64,000 nt of DNA, from the NCBI RefSeq assembly GCF_902459585.1, contig NZ_CABPSC010000013.1:103007-167006 (forward strand), written 5' to 3'. The stretch's first letter is position 1. The number at the start of each line of letters is the position of its first letter. This DNA comes from Pandoraea nosoerga. GTDB taxonomy: Bacteria > Pseudomonadota > Gammaproteobacteria > Burkholderiales > Burkholderiaceae. Positions 17,960 to 27,544 of this stretch are shown here, piece by piece. The notes below the pieces were generated by a model. The model did no database searches. It was not told the origin of the DNA and saw nothing but the letters and a program-made list of their open reading frames with translations. A program made the translations under genes and the position numbers.

Positions 17960-18763
17960 ATGCGAAACGAAACCCGTCCCGAGGCCGCGATTCAGGCCGA
18001 CAAGACCACGGTGCCGCCAAGCGCTGCCGATGCCGAGCATCAGGACATGGCGCTGCTCGACGAAATGGAGGCCGTGCTGGCCGAGCGCCTCACGCGCATC
18101 GCGCGCTCGCATCGCAACGTGAAGTTCGCGAGCAGCCTGGCTGCCGAGGACATGCTCATCACGCACGTGATTCTGCGCGAGCGGCTGCCGATCGCCATCT
18201 TCACGCTGAACACCGGGCGGCTGCATGCCGAGACGCTGGGCATGATCGATCGCATCAAGTCTCGCTACGGTTATGACGTCGTGCAGTACGCGCCGCAGGC
18301 CGAAGCCGTCGACGCATACGTCGCCGAGCATGGCGCGAACGCGTTTTACGAAAGCGTGGACCTGCGCAAGGCGTGCTGCCAGATCCGCAAGGTCGAGCCG
18401 CTCGGCCGCGCCCTTGCCGACGCCGATGCATGGCTCACCGGCCAGCGCCGGGAGCAGTCGGTCACGCGCGGCGAACTGGCCTTCGCCGAGCACGACGACG
18501 CGCGCGGCATCGCCAAGTACAACCCGCTGTTCGACTGGACCGAAGCGCAGGTGTGGGCGTATCTGACGGCGCGCGACGTGCCCGTCAATCCGCTGCACGC
18601 GCGAGGCTACCCGAGTATCGGCTGCGAGCCGTGTACGCGTGCCATCCGCCCGGGCGAAGACAGCCGCGCCGGACGCTGGTGGTGGGAGTCGCGCGACAGC
18701 AAGGAGTGTGGGCTGCACGCGAGCAATCTGAGCAAGATCCCGGTCTCGGTGCAATCGGGCTGA
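17960..18763 (+). CDS. cysH: assimilatory adenylyl-sulfate (APS) reductase, Fe-S type
   Basis: The 267-residue enzyme reduces activated sulfate to sulfite. The sequence shows the PAPS/APS reductase core (NTGRLHAETL, residues 84-93), the iron-sulfur ligands CC at 139-140 and CxxC at 222-225, and the catalytic ECGLH at 249-253. The CC/CxxC set marks the 4Fe-4S type that uses APS directly, unlike E. coli CysH, which lacks these cysteines and uses PAPS. This agrees with the absence of an APS kinase gene here. ATG 17960 follows AAGGAG. It is preceded by tauE/safE and followed by cysD and cysN. Confidence 0.93.
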   Translation: MRNETRPEAAIQADKTTVPPSAADAEHQDMALLDEMEAVLAERLTRIARSHRNVKFASSLAAEDMLITHVILRERLPIAIFTLNTGRLHAETLGMIDRIKSRYGYDVVQYAPQAEAVDAYVAEHGANAFYESVDLRKACCQIRKVEPLGRALADADAWLTGQRREQSVTRGELAFAEHDDARGIAKYNPLFDWTEAQVWAYLTARDVPVNPLHARGYPSIGCEPCTRAIRPGEDSRAGRWWWESRDSKECGLHASNLSKIPVSVQSG

Positions 18764-18920
18764 GCGCCTGCGGGCGCGACGCCGGCGAGCGAGGGGAGCG
18801 AGGCGAGCGAGGGGAAAGAGGGCCGCCACGGCAGAACGAATGAGGATGCGAGGCCGCGCATGGCGGACATCGCGGCAAACCGAATCTACGGAATCACGGA
18901 ATCATAAAGGAAGGAACACT

Positions 18921-19868
18921 ATGGGTGCGATGCACGAAGTCGCGCAGGCCAACGGCGCGCGCATGGACCATCTGGACTGGCTCGAAGCCGAATCGATGTA
19001 CATCCTGCGCGAAGTCGTGGCCGAGTGCCGCAAGCCGGCGCTGCTGTTCTCGGGCGGCAAGGATTCGGTCGTGGTGCTGCATCTGGCGCTCAAGGCATTC
19101 GGCCTGGGCCCGAATCGCAAGACCGTCCTGCCGTTCCCGCTCGTTCATATCGACACCGGGCACAACTATCCGGAAGTGATCGAATTCCGCGACCGTCACG
19201 CCAAGGCGCTCGGCGCTGAACTGGTCGTCGGCCATGTGGAAGATTCGATCCGCCGCGGCACGGTGCGTCTGCGTCGTGAGAACGATTCGCGCAACGCCGC
19301 GCAGGCCGTGACGCTGCTCGAGACGATCGCCGAACACGGTTTCGACGCGATGATCGGCGGCGCGCGCCGCGACGAGGAAAAGGCGCGCGCGAAGGAGCGC
19401 ATCTTCTCGTTTCGCGACGAATTCGGCCAGTGGGACCCGAAGGCGCAGCGCCCCGAACTGTGGCATCTGTTCAACGCGCGTCTGCACAGCGGCGAACACC
19501 TGCGCGTGTTCCCGATCTCGAACTGGACCGAACTGGACGTGTGGCAGTACATTGCCCGCGAGAAGCTCGATCTGCCCTCAATTTATTACGCGCATGAGCG
19601 TGAGATCGTGCGCCGCAACGGCCTGCTGGTGCCGGTCACGCCGCTCACGCCGAAGCAGGACGGCGAGTCGAGCGAGTACGCTTCGGTGCGTTTTCGCACG
19701 GTCGGCGACATCAGTTGCACGTGCCCGGTGGCGAGCGTCGCGGCCAGCCCGGTGGAGATCATCGCCGAGACGGCCGTGACCGACATTACCGAGCGCGGCG
19801 CCACGCGCATGGACGATCAGGCGTCCGAGGCGGCGATGGAGCAGCGCAAGAAGCAGGGGTATTTCTGA
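18921..19868 (+). CDS. cysD: sulfate adenylyltransferase subunit 2
   Basis: The 315-residue product is the catalytic subunit of ATP sulfurylase, making APS from sulfate and ATP in complex with CysN. It carries the PP-loop SGGKDSV (residues 44-50), the RRDEEKARAKERIFS region and the usual C-terminal KKQGYF end. ATG 18921 follows AAGGAA; the longer frame upstream is not conserved. The 157-bp gap after cysH contains a short GC-rich direct-repeat stretch (about 18781-18820). cysN follows after 101 bp. Confidence 0.95.
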   Translation: MGAMHEVAQANGARMDHLDWLEAESMYILREVVAECRKPALLFSGGKDSVVVLHLALKAFGLGPNRKTVLPFPLVHIDTGHNYPEVIEFRDRHAKALGAELVVGHVEDSIRRGTVRLRRENDSRNAAQAVTLLETIAEHGFDAMIGGARRDEEKARAKERIFSFRDEFGQWDPKAQRPELWHLFNARLHSGEHLRVFPISNWTELDVWQYIAREKLDLPSIYYAHEREIVRRNGLLVPVTPLTPKQDGESSEYASVRFRTVGDISCTCPVASVAASPVEIIAETAVTDITERGATRMDDQASEAAMEQRKKQGYF

Positions 19869-19969
19869 AGCTGCGACGCGTCGCCATCAGCCCCAACGTT
19901 CAGAGACACCGGCCCGACGGGCGCGCCGCAACACCGCGCCGGGGGCCTTGCAATCGAGTTGAATAGACC

Positions 19970-21271
19970 ATGAGCCTCACCCCGCATCAGGAAGACCTCG
20001 GCGTGCTGCGTTTCATCACGGCGGGCAGCGTCGACGACGGCAAGAGCACGCTGATCGGCCGTCTGCTTTACGACAGCAAGTCGGTGCTCACCGACCAGCT
20101 CTCCGCGCTCGCCCGCGCCAAGCACAAGCGCACCGCCGGCGAGGACATCGACTTCGCCTTGCTCACCGACGGCCTCGAAGCCGAGCGCGAGCAGGGCATC
20201 ACGATCGACGTCGCCTATCGCTATTTCACGACGGCGCGCCGCAAGTTCATCATTGCCGACACGCCGGGCCACGAACAGTACACGCGCAACATGGTCACGG
20301 GCGCCTCGACGGCGCACGCGGCGATCATTCTCGTCGACGCCACGCGCGTGAGCGAAGTGAACGGCCGCACCGAATTGCTCGCTCAAACCAAGCGCCATAG
20401 CGCGATCGTCAAGCTGCTGGGCCTGCAGCACGTGATCGTCGCCATCAACAAGATGGACCTGGTCGATTACAGCGAGACCACGTTCAACGCCATTCGCGCC
20501 GCCTACCTGGAGCTCGCCCATCGCCTGGGTCTGGAAGGCGTGCGCTTCGTGCCGGTCTCGGCGCTCAAGGGCGACAACATCGTGTACGCGAGCGAGCGCA
20601 TGCCCTGGTATCAGGACGAGCCGCTGCTCGACGTGCTCGAATCGCTGCCCGTCGCGCAGTCCGGCGGCGAGCTGCGTTTCCCGGTGCAACTGGTCGCGCG
20701 CCAGGACGGCTCGCATGCCGACGATTTTCGCGGCTACATGGGCCGTGTCGAATCCGGTACAGTGCGCGTGGGGCAGGCGCTGCGCGTGCTGCCGGCCGGG
20801 CGCACCGCGACCGTGGCCGAGATCGTCGGGCCGCGCGGTTTGCTCGACGAGGCGTTCGCCGGGCAGTGCGTGACGATTCGACTGGCCGAAGACGTCGACG
20901 TCTCGCGCGGCGACACGTTCGTGGCGGCCGAGTCGACGCTGGCGCCGTCGCGCAAGGTGGCCGCCGACGTCTGCTGGTTCGACGAGGAGGCTCTCGCCCC
21001 GCAGCGCAAGTACCTGCTCAAGCAGGCGACCAGCACGGTGTACGTCAAGATCGGCAGCGTCGATACGGTGCTCGACGTGAGCACACTCTCGCACGGCACG
21101 GACAAGGCCACGCTCACGATGAACGACATCGGCCGCGTGCAGCTGAGCCTGCAAAAGCCGCTTGCCGCCGATACTTACGACGCGAATCCGGCCACGGGCG
21201 CGTTCGTGCTCATCGACGAAGCGACGCACCATACCGTGGCGGCGGGCATGATCCGTTCGCTCGCCGCGTAA
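19970..21271 (+). CDS. cysN: sulfate adenylyltransferase subunit 1 (GTPase)
   Basis: The 433-residue product is the regulatory GTPase of ATP sulfurylase. It has the P-loop GSVDDGKST (residues 19-27), the G3 motif DTPGH (97-101), the G4 motif NKMD (160-163), and two elongation-factor-like barrel domains. It stops without the fused C-terminal APS kinase (CysC) domain found in CysNC proteins, consistent with direct reduction of APS by the Fe-S-type CysH. It follows cysD in the canonical order. Confidence 0.95.
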   Translation: MSLTPHQEDLGVLRFITAGSVDDGKSTLIGRLLYDSKSVLTDQLSALARAKHKRTAGEDIDFALLTDGLEAEREQGITIDVAYRYFTTARRKFIIADTPGHEQYTRNMVTGASTAHAAIILVDATRVSEVNGRTELLAQTKRHSAIVKLLGLQHVIVAINKMDLVDYSETTFNAIRAAYLELAHRLGLEGVRFVPVSALKGDNIVYASERMPWYQDEPLLDVLESLPVAQSGGELRFPVQLVARQDGSHADDFRGYMGRVESGTVRVGQALRVLPAGRTATVAEIVGPRGLLDEAFAGQCVTIRLAEDVDVSRGDTFVAAESTLAPSRKVAADVCWFDEEALAPQRKYLLKQATSTVYVKIGSVDTVLDVSTLSHGTDKATLTMNDIGRVQLSLQKPLAADTYDANPATGAFVLIDEATHHTVAAGMIRSLAA

Positions 21272-21398
21272 GCCGCCGCAGGCGTTATCCATTGGCGCGC
21301 ATGCCTCGGCATTCCCGCGCATTCTCGCTACTTCGGATGCTCGGATGCACGGCCCCCGCAAAGGGGCCGGCCTCCGGCTCCACCAAAACGGTCGCATC

Positions 21399-22190
21399 AT
21401 GACGACGACGCACTCACAATCCGCTCCGGCACCCGGCAAGGTGTACCTCGTTGGCGCCGGCCCCGGTGCGGCCGACCTGATCACGGTGCGCGGCGCGCGC
21501 CTGTTGGCCGAGGCCGACGTCGTGCTGCACGACGCGCTCGTCGAGCCCGAGATGCTGGCCCTGTGCCCACAGGCGAAGCTCGTCGCCGTGGGCAAGCGTT
21601 GCGGCAAGCACTCGAGCGCGCAGCACTTCATCAACAAGCAGCTCATCGATCACGCGCGCACGCACCGGCGGGTGGTGCGCCTGAAGGGCGGGGACCCGAT
21701 GCTGTTCGGCCGAGCCGACGAGGAACTGCGCGCACTCGAAGGCGCGGGCATCGAAGTCGAGGTCGTCCCGGGCATTACGGCGGCGCTGGCCGGTGCGGCG
21801 GCGCTCGGGCGCTCGCTGACGTTGCGCGGCGTGGCACGCAGTGTGGCGTTCGCCACGCAAAGCCGTGCGCCCGAGTCGGCCGAGATCGCGGCACAGGCGT
21901 CGGCGGATTCGCTGGTCTACTACATGGGGCGCGACGCAGCACAGCGCATTGCGGGCGAGCTGATCGACGCGGGCAAGCCGGCGGGCACGCCCGTTGCGAT
22001 CGTGGAAGCGGCGACGACGCCGCGCGAGCGCCGCGCACTGCTTTCGCTGCAGGCGTTGCGCGACGGCGCCGCCTCGTCCTGGTTCGATGCCGCCCAGCCC
22101 AGCGTGCTGCTCATCGGCGACGTGTTTGCCGGCGCGAACGCGCAGCGCATCTCGCGCTGCACGGCGCAGGTCGCGCGCGAGGCCGCTTGA
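21399..22190 (+). CDS. cobA: uroporphyrinogen-III C-methyltransferase (siroheme/cobalamin)
   Basis: The 263-residue product is a SUMT: VYLVGAGPGAADLITVRG at the N-terminus (residues 15-32), the SAM-binding region RLKGGDPMLFGRADEE, and VVPGITAALAGAAALG. It methylates uroporphyrinogen III twice to precorrin-2 on the way to siroheme, the cofactor of sulfite reductase, which explains its place after cysN. It lacks the dehydrogenase/chelatase domains of fused CysG; the convergent cbiX may supply the chelatase step. ATG 21399 begins just before the conserved strand. The stop lies in a 10-bp tandem array. Confidence 0.92.
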   Translation: MTTTHSQSAPAPGKVYLVGAGPGAADLITVRGARLLAEADVVLHDALVEPEMLALCPQAKLVAVGKRCGKHSSAQHFINKQLIDHARTHRRVVRLKGGDPMLFGRADEELRALEGAGIEVEVVPGITAALAGAAALGRSLTLRGVARSVAFATQSRAPESAEIAAQASADSLVYYMGRDAAQRIAGELIDAGKPAGTPVAIVEAATTPRERRALLSLQALRDGAASSWFDAAQPSVLLIGDVFAGANAQRISRCTAQVAREAA

Positions 22191-22310
22191 GGTCGCGCGA
22201 GGTCGCCTGAGGTCGCCTGAGGTCGCGTGAGATCGCTTGAGGCGTCGCGGCAGGGCGGTCAGGCAAGGTCGCCGGAAGAGGCTGAAAGAGGCTGAAAGAG
22301 GCTGAAAGAG
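22181..22310. repeat. two 10-bp tandem arrays at the end of cobA
   Basis: Six consecutive 10-bp units related to GGTCGCCTGA cover 22181-22240, taking in the cobA stop codon. A second 10-bp unit, GCTGAAAGAG, is repeated at 22281, 22291 and 22301 with a related copy at 22271. Both lie between the convergent cobA and cbiX. The phase of one helical turn is notable. Confidence 0.9.
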
Positions 22311-22319
22311 GCCAGGAAA

Positions 22320-22700
22320 TCAGGCGCGGTCGAGTTCGCTGGCGCAGAAGGCGACGATGGCCTGCAGCACGGTATCGTCCTCCCCAACGGGGACGCTCAC
22401 GCGCACCGTCAACCCCGCATGCGCCTGACGGCAGGCCTCGACGAGCACGGGCAGGTCGCGCCGCACATGCCCGCCCTGGCCCAGGAACACCGGCACCACG
22501 GTGACCGTGCGACAACCCTGCGCCGCGAGTTCGGCGACGGCGTCGCCGAGACTGGGCGTCATCAATTCCAGAAAAGCGAGACGGACGACGGCGTCCGGGC
22601 GTTGCGCACCGAGTTTCTCGCGCAGCCGCTCGAACGGCTCGGCCCAGCGCGGATCGCGCGAGCCGTGAGCGAAAAGGACGATGCCGGCCGGGCCACTCAT
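22320..22700 (-). CDS. cbiX: sirohydrochlorin chelatase, short CbiX/SirB type
   Basis: The 126-residue protein matches the short, dimeric CbiX/SirB class that inserts iron or cobalt into sirohydrochlorin. It has the N-terminal FAHGSRDPRW with the metal-binding His12 and a second conserved His in GQGGHVRRDLP. It starts only ten bases after the lptG stop on the same strand, so it may be read with the lptFG transcript, while its pathway partner cobA converges on it from the other side. In this genome it would supply siroheme for sulfite reduction. Confidence 0.88.
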   Translation of the reverse strand: MSGPAGIVLFAHGSRDPRWAEPFERLREKLGAQRPDAVVRLAFLELMTPSLGDAVAELAAQGCRTVTVVPVFLGQGGHVRRDLPVLVEACRQAHAGLTVRVSVPVGEDDTVLQAIVAFCASELDRA

Positions 22701-22710
22701 GGGTGTGCGC

Positions 22711-23850
22711 TCAGTGTTTGTCGACCCAGCGCAGCGCGGCGACGGCGAGCACCAGATAGAGCAGTGAGGGCAGCGCGGCGGTGAACCACGCGGGCCAGGT
22801 ATTGAGCAGCCCCAGATGCGAGAACAGATTGTTGAGCAACTGGAAGCTCATACCGAGCATGATGCCGCCGAACACCTTCAGGCCGATGGCCCCCGCGCGC
22901 GCATGCAGGTACGCGAACGGCAGCGCGAGCGCCATCATCACGAACACGGCGAACGGGTACAACAGCTTTTGCCACAGCGCGAGGCTGTAACGGTCGGTGT
23001 TCTGCTGGTTTTCCTTCAAGTGACCGATGTATTGGTACAGGCTGCCGATGGCCATGTTGTCCGGCGAGACCATCAGCACGGACAGGATCTGCGGCGTGAG
23101 CTCCGAGCGCATCTGCACGGTGCCGATGTGCACCTGCTTGCTCTGCACCAGCGCGCGCAGCGGATCGGTGCTCGAGGCGGCGTCGTCCGCGGCGGTAAAC
23201 ACCGTCTCCGAGACATCGGTGAGCTTCCAGTAGTTGGGCGACTGGAACTGGCCCTTCTTGGCGAGGCGCACGCTGTCGAGCCGCAATGCGGCGTCGAATT
23301 CGTAGATGCGCACGTCCGCGATGGTGTTGTCCGGGTTGAGCGTGCCCACGTTGATGAAGCGGGTGACGCGCGTGCCGTTCTGATCGACCGTGTCCTTGAC
23401 CCAGACGCCCGAGCGGAATCCGGCCGAGACCGAACTGCCCAGCGCCTCGAGACGAATTTTCTGGGCGAGCTGCTCGGCGTTTGGCGCCACGTATTCGCCG
23501 ATCAGGAACGTGATCAGCACGATCGGAAAACCGATCTTGAGCAGCGAGCGCAGCGCCTGTCCGGTCGACAGCCCCGAGACGCGGAAGATCGTGAACTCCG
23601 AATTGCCGGCCAGTTGCGCGCAGACGTAGATGGCGGCGATCAGCGAGGCGACCGGAATGATTTCATACATGCGCTGCGGCGCGAACAGCATCACATACGC
23701 CAGCGCGTGCTGGAAGCGATAGCCGCCGCGGCCCACGTCGCCGAGCTCGCTCACCAGATCGAAGAAGACGAACAGGCCCACGAACGCGAGCAGCACGAAC
23801 AGGAACGCCAGATAGATCTGGCGCGCGAAGTATTTCTCGTAGACGCGCAT
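22711..23850 (-). CDS. lptG: LPS export ABC transporter permease LptG
   Basis: The 379-residue inner-membrane protein is a YjgP/YjgQ-family permease. Three N-terminal transmembrane segments (starting YLAFLFVLLAFVGLFVFFDL) are followed by a large periplasmic domain and three C-terminal segments. With LptF and the ATPase LptB it extracts LPS from the inner membrane and feeds it to LptC-A-DE. I chose the ATG whose last base is shared with the lptF stop (cat/tca at 23848-23852), the standard start (MRVYEKYFARQIY); a longer reading would lie inside lptF. Confidence 0.94.
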   Translation of the reverse strand: MRVYEKYFARQIYLAFLFVLLAFVGLFVFFDLVSELGDVGRGGYRFQHALAYVMLFAPQRMYEIIPVASLIAAIYVCAQLAGNSEFTIFRVSGLSTGQALRSLLKIGFPIVLITFLIGEYVAPNAEQLAQKIRLEALGSSVSAGFRSGVWVKDTVDQNGTRVTRFINVGTLNPDNTIADVRIYEFDAALRLDSVRLAKKGQFQSPNYWKLTDVSETVFTAADDAASSTDPLRALVQSKQVHIGTVQMRSELTPQILSVLMVSPDNMAIGSLYQYIGHLKENQQNTDRYSLALWQKLLYPFAVFVMMALALPFAYLHARAGAIGLKVFGGIMLGMSFQLLNNLFSHLGLLNTWPAWFTAALPSLLYLVLAVAALRWVDKH

Positions 23851-24977
23851 CAGCGAACGCCTCCCGAGGCGCGAGCCGCCGTATTCGTCGAATTCCGGCG
23901 TCGGCCGAACAGACCACGGAAGCGCACCCGGCGCACGTAGAGCAGCACGATGATGCACAGCGCCAGCGCATGCAGCAGCCACACGCCGATGGCCAGCGGC
24001 AGGCGCTCCTGCGCCACGTAGGCCTGCGAGAGACTGAGCAGGTTCGTGTAGGCGAGGTAGATGAGCACGGCCATGACGAGGTTGATCGTGCGGCCATGGC
24101 GCGGGTTCTGATAGGCGAGCGGCACGGCGAGCAGCACGAGCGAGAGCGCGAGCAGCGGCAGGCCGACGCGCCAGACGATTTCACCGCGGAAGATCGGATT
24201 CTGGATCTCGTGCAGCAGCCGCATGGTCGGCACGCCCTTGGTCGGCGTGTTGTCGACCTCGGCGGTGGCCGGGTTGTCGATCTTCACGCCGTAGCGTTCG
24301 AACTCCATCACGCGATAGTCGGGCTGGCCCGGTACGCCGTCGTAGCGGCGGCCCTTCTCCAGCACGATGTAGCGGTTGCCGTCCTTGGCCGTCTCGATGT
24401 GGCCGTCCTTGGACACGACCACGTTGACCTTGCCGTTTTCCGTGCCGGAGACGAACACGTTGTGGACCCTGGTTGCGTCGGAGGACACCGTCTCCACGAA
24501 GAACACCCGATGGCTCGACGCGCTCTCGCGGAACTGTCCCGGCGAGATCATGGAGACGTCGTCGCGCTGCGCGAAGCGGGTCTCGAGCGCGGAGATCTGC
24601 TGGTTGGCCCACGGCCAGGCGACGAGCGCGCAGAACGTGATGACGGCGAGATACGGCGCGGCGAAGCGCAGCACCGGCCTGATGAAGTCGGTAATGGACA
24701 GGCCCGAGGCGAACCACACGACCATCTCGGAGTCGCGGTACCAGCGGGTGAGGACGAACAGGATCGAGACGAACAGCGTGACGATCAGGATCACGGCGAG
24801 GTAGCCGATCACGGCAAGGCCGATGAGTACGAGCACATCGCGCGGATCGGCTTTCCCCGACGCGGCGAAGCCCAGGATGCGGATCATCATGGTCGTGAGC
24901 ATGACGGTGATCAGCACCATGAAGACGGCCCCGGCGGTGTAGTTCAGCTCGCGCTGCAGGGAACGCTGAAAAATCAT
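23850..24977 (-). CDS. lptF: LPS export ABC transporter permease LptF
   Basis: The 375-residue permease partner of LptG, same family: MIFQRSLQRELNYTAGAVFM start, three N-terminal membrane helices, a periplasmic beta-jellyroll domain and a second helix group. It overlaps lptG by one base and is divergent from pepA across a 92-bp spacer, a widely conserved arrangement in beta- and gammaproteobacteria. It is essential for LPS transport in most hosts. Confidence 0.94.
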   Translation of the reverse strand: MIFQRSLQRELNYTAGAVFMVLITVMLTTMMIRILGFAASGKADPRDVLVLIGLAVIGYLAVILIVTLFVSILFVLTRWYRDSEMVVWFASGLSITDFIRPVLRFAAPYLAVITFCALVAWPWANQQISALETRFAQRDDVSMISPGQFRESASSHRVFFVETVSSDATRVHNVFVSGTENGKVNVVVSKDGHIETAKDGNRYIVLEKGRRYDGVPGQPDYRVMEFERYGVKIDNPATAEVDNTPTKGVPTMRLLHEIQNPIFRGEIVWRVGLPLLALSLVLLAVPLAYQNPRHGRTINLVMAVLIYLAYTNLLSLSQAYVAQERLPLAIGVWLLHALALCIIVLLYVRRVRFRGLFGRRRNSTNTAARASGGVR

Positions 24978-25069
24978 GTGATGGCGATTGGGGAGCTCTC
25001 GCGGTTGGGCGAGCGCAGAAAAAAAGCGGATAATTGCGGCTCGAACGAATTTTACCCGAGGAAAGCGCG

Positions 25070-26581
25070 ATGGACTTTAGCACAAAAGCCTTCGATTCGA
25101 CCAAGGCGGGCCAGGCCGGTCTTGCCAACGCAAAGACCGAGTGTCTGGTGGTCGGCGTGTTCGAGCAGCAGCCGCTCGCGGGCCTTGCCAAGGCGCTCGA
25201 CGCGGCAAGCAAGGGCCTGCTCGCACGCATGGTCAAGCGCGGCGAACTCGACGGCAAGCTCGGCAGCACGCTCATGCTGCACGAGGTCGCCGGCTGGAGC
25301 CCGGCACGTGTGCTGTTCGTCGGTCTGGGCCGCGAGGACCAGCTCTCGCAGAAGGGGTTCAACGAAGCCACGCGCGCCGCGGTGCGCGCCGTGCTCGCCT
25401 CGCGCGCCGCGGACGTGCTGTGGACGCTGCCGCAAGCGAAGGTCGCCCAGCAGGATACCGCCTGGGCCGTGCGCGCTTCGGTGCTGGCCCTGCGCGAGGC
25501 CACCTATCGCTTCACGCAGATGAAGAGCAAGGTCGAGCCGGCCAACACCGCGCTGCGCAAGGTCGTCTTCGCGGTGGCGCCCGAGGCGCTCAAGGCCGCG
25601 CGCCAGGCCGCCAGGTACGGCGAAGCGATCGCCAACGGCATGGCGCTCACCAAGGATCTGGGCAACCTGCCCGGCAACGTGTGCACGCCGACCTATCTGG
25701 CCGACACCGCCCGCAAGCTCGCCCGCGAGTTCAAGCTCAAGGCCGAGATTCTCGGACCGAAGCAGATCGAAGCGCTCAAGATGGGGGCGTTCCTGTCGGT
25801 CGCCCGCGGTTCGGTTCAGCCGCCGCAGTTCATCGTGCTCAGGTACGAAGGCGGCGCGGCCAAGCAGGCGCCGATCGTGCTGGTCGGCAAGGGCGTGACG
25901 TTCGACTCGGGCGGCATCTCGCTCAAGCCGGGCGAGGGCATGGACGAGATGAAGTACGACATGTGTGGCGCCGGGTCCGTGCTCGGCACGATCCGTGCGG
26001 TCGCCGAGATGGGCCTCAAGCTCAACGTCATTGCCATCGTGCCCGCCACGGAGAACATGCCGAGCGGTCAGGCGACCAAGCCGGGCGACGTGGTGACGAG
26101 CATGTCGGGGCAGACCATCGAAGTGCTCAATACCGACGCCGAAGGCCGCCTGATCCTGTGCGATGCGCTCACCTACGCCGAGCGCTTCAAGCCGGCCGCC
26201 GTGATCGATGTCGCCACGCTGACCGGTGCCTGCATCATCGCGCTGGGCCACGTGAACTCGGGCTTGTTCTCCAGGAGCGACGCGCTTGCCGACGAGCTGC
26301 TCGCCGCCGGCCGCACGACGGGCGACACCGCCTGGCGCCTGCCGGTCGAGGACGAGTATCAGGAACAGCTCAAGTCGAACTTCGCCGACGTGGCGAACAT
26401 CGGCGGGCGCCCGGCCGGCAGCGTGACCGCGGCCTGCTTCCTGGCGCGCTTTACCGAGAAGTACGAGTGGGCGCACCTGGATATCGCCGGCACCGCGTGG
26501 AAGAGCGGTGCGGCCAAGGGCGCGACGGGCCGGCCGGTGCCGTTGCTCACGCAGTTCCTCATCGATCGCGAAGCCCGGTGA
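25070..26581 (+). CDS. pepA: leucyl aminopeptidase (M17)
   Basis: The 503-residue enzyme removes N-terminal amino acids from peptides using two metal ions. The M17 signature NTDAEGRL is present, as are [17 protein letters not shown] with the metal-binding Lys and Asp, and [12 protein letters not shown]. In E. coli the same protein also acts as a DNA-binding factor in Xer recombination; whether that holds here cannot be judged. ATG 25070 follows GAGGAAA; twelve extra in-frame residues upstream are not family-like. The stop overlaps the holC start. Confidence 0.95.
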   Translation: MDFSTKAFDSTKAGQAGLANAKTECLVVGVFEQQPLAGLAKALDAASKGLLARMVKRGELDGKLGSTLMLHEVAGWSPARVLFVGLGREDQLSQKGFNEATRAAVRAVLASRAADVLWTLPQAKVAQQDTAWAVRASVLALREATYRFTQMKSKVEPANTALRKVVFAVAPEALKAARQAARYGEAIANGMALTKDLGNLPGNVCTPTYLADTARKLAREFKLKAEILGPKQIEALKMGAFLSVARGSVQPPQFIVLRYEGGAAKQAPIVLVGKGVTFDSGGISLKPGEGMDEMKYDMCGAGSVLGTIRAVAEMGLKLNVIAIVPATENMPSGQATKPGDVVTSMSGQTIEVLNTDAEGRLILCDALTYAERFKPAAVIDVATLTGACIIALGHVNSGLFSRSDALADELLAAGRTTGDTAWRLPVEDEYQEQLKSNFADVANIGGRPAGSVTAACFLARFTEKYEWAHLDIAGTAWKSGAAKGATGRPVPLLTQFLIDREAR

Positions 26582-26994
26582 CACGCGTCGATTTCCACAC
26601 TCACGTCGCGGACCGGCTCCAGTATGCGTGCCGGTTCGCGCGCAAGGTCTACGGCACCGGGCAGACGCTCGTCGTCGTGGGCGAGCCCGATATTCTGCGG
26701 GCGTTCGACCAGACGTTGTGGACGTTCTCGCCGCTGGAATTCGTGCCGCACTGCTTCGCCCGCGATCCGCTCGCGCCCCGCACGCCGGTGGTGCTGGCCG
26801 CGCCCGACGAAGAGGCGCAGCACCACCAGGTCCTGCTCAATCTGGCGGCGAGCGTGCCCACGCACTTCGCGCGCTTCGAGCGCGTGGTCGAGATCATCGG
26901 CGACGCCCCCGAGGAACTGTCCGGCGCGCGTGAGCGCTACCGGTTCTACCGCGATCGCGGCTACACCCTGAACAATTACGACCAGAGAGGCTGA
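26578..26994 (+). CDS. holC: DNA polymerase III chi subunit
   Basis: The 138-residue product matches Hol[21 protein letters not shown] at the start, QTLVVVGEP, and a [17 protein letters not shown] middle region. Chi links the clamp loader, through psi, to single-stranded-DNA-binding protein. The start is a GTG at 26578 whose last bases overlap the pepA stop (GTGA). pepA-holC coupling is common in proteobacteria. Confidence 0.9.
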   Translation: MTRVDFHTHVADRLQYACRFARKVYGTGQTLVVVGEPDILRAFDQTLWTFSPLEFVPHCFARDPLAPRTPVVLAAPDEEAQHHQVLLNLAASVPTHFARFERVVEIIGDAPEELSGARERYRFYRDRGYTLNNYDQRG

Positions 26995-26996
26995 TC

Positions 26997-27347
26997 GTGA
27001 CCCACGAGCCCGAGCGCGCCGACCCCGGTATTCCCACGCTGACCGAAGTGCTCGCGCCGGGCGACGCCGCGCCCGCGCCGGCGGCCGAGCAGGCGGCCGA
27101 GCGGGGCGTGCCGGCCGACGTCGCGGTCTTTGCCGAGCGCGTGAGCACACGGCTCACGCGGCAACTGGCCGACGAGATCACCACGATGGTCGAGCGCCGC
27201 TGCCACGATGCGCTGATCGACCAGACGTCCTGGCTCGTGCAACTGATCGGCAAGCAGGTCGCCGACGCCCTGCAAGCGCAATTGCCGGACAGGATCCGGC
27301 AGGCGGTCATCGACGAAGTCGCGAAGCAGTCCCGCTCGCAGGGATAG
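26997..27347 (+). CDS. DUF2486-type small protein
   Basis: The 116-residue product resembles the DUF2486 proteins found after holC in Burkholderiales. It starts with IPTLTEVL, has an Ala/Pro-rich linker and a C-terminal helical half (LADEITTMVERRCHDALIDQ and onward). Function is unknown. The GTG start at 26997 lies two bases after the holC stop behind GAGAGG, so it is translated as part of the pepA-holC operon. Confidence 0.75.
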   Translation: MTHEPERADPGIPTLTEVLAPGDAAPAPAAEQAAERGVPADVAVFAERVSTRLTRQLADEITTMVERRCHDALIDQTSWLVQLIGKQVADALQAQLPDRIRQAVIDEVAKQSRSQG

Positions 27348-27490
27348 CACGAAGCCGCGAAGCGGCCGGACGCGCGGCGCGGCCGTGCGCCCGGTCGATG
27401 ATGACGGCGTGGGCAGCAAGTGGGGGCTCGGAAAGGCGACGGTGGGCGCTCTCGGGAGTGCGCAGGCCGGCATGCACCGGCGCGAGCCGC

Positions 27491-27540
27491 CTCAAGCCAG
27501 CTCAAGCCACCTCAAGCCCCCTCAAGCCCCCTCAAGCCGC
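27491..27540. repeat. 10-bp tandem array
   Basis: Five consecutive units of CTCAAGCCNN start at 27491, 27501, 27511, 27521 and 27531. The array ends five bases before the stop of the cytochrome gene on the minus strand. It resembles, in unit length and in the CTTGAGG core on the other strand, the array after cobA. Confidence 0.9.
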
Positions 27541-27544
27541 GGGT

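Noticed and set aside
17162-18763. A 533-codon frame reading through tauE into cysH
   Set aside because: The part before 17960 is out of frame with the real membrane protein; only the cysH portion is genuine and it has its own ribosome site.
22181-22310. Possible CRISPR array
   Set aside because: Units are 10 bp with no spacers between them, and no cas genes are near; these are simple tandem repeats.
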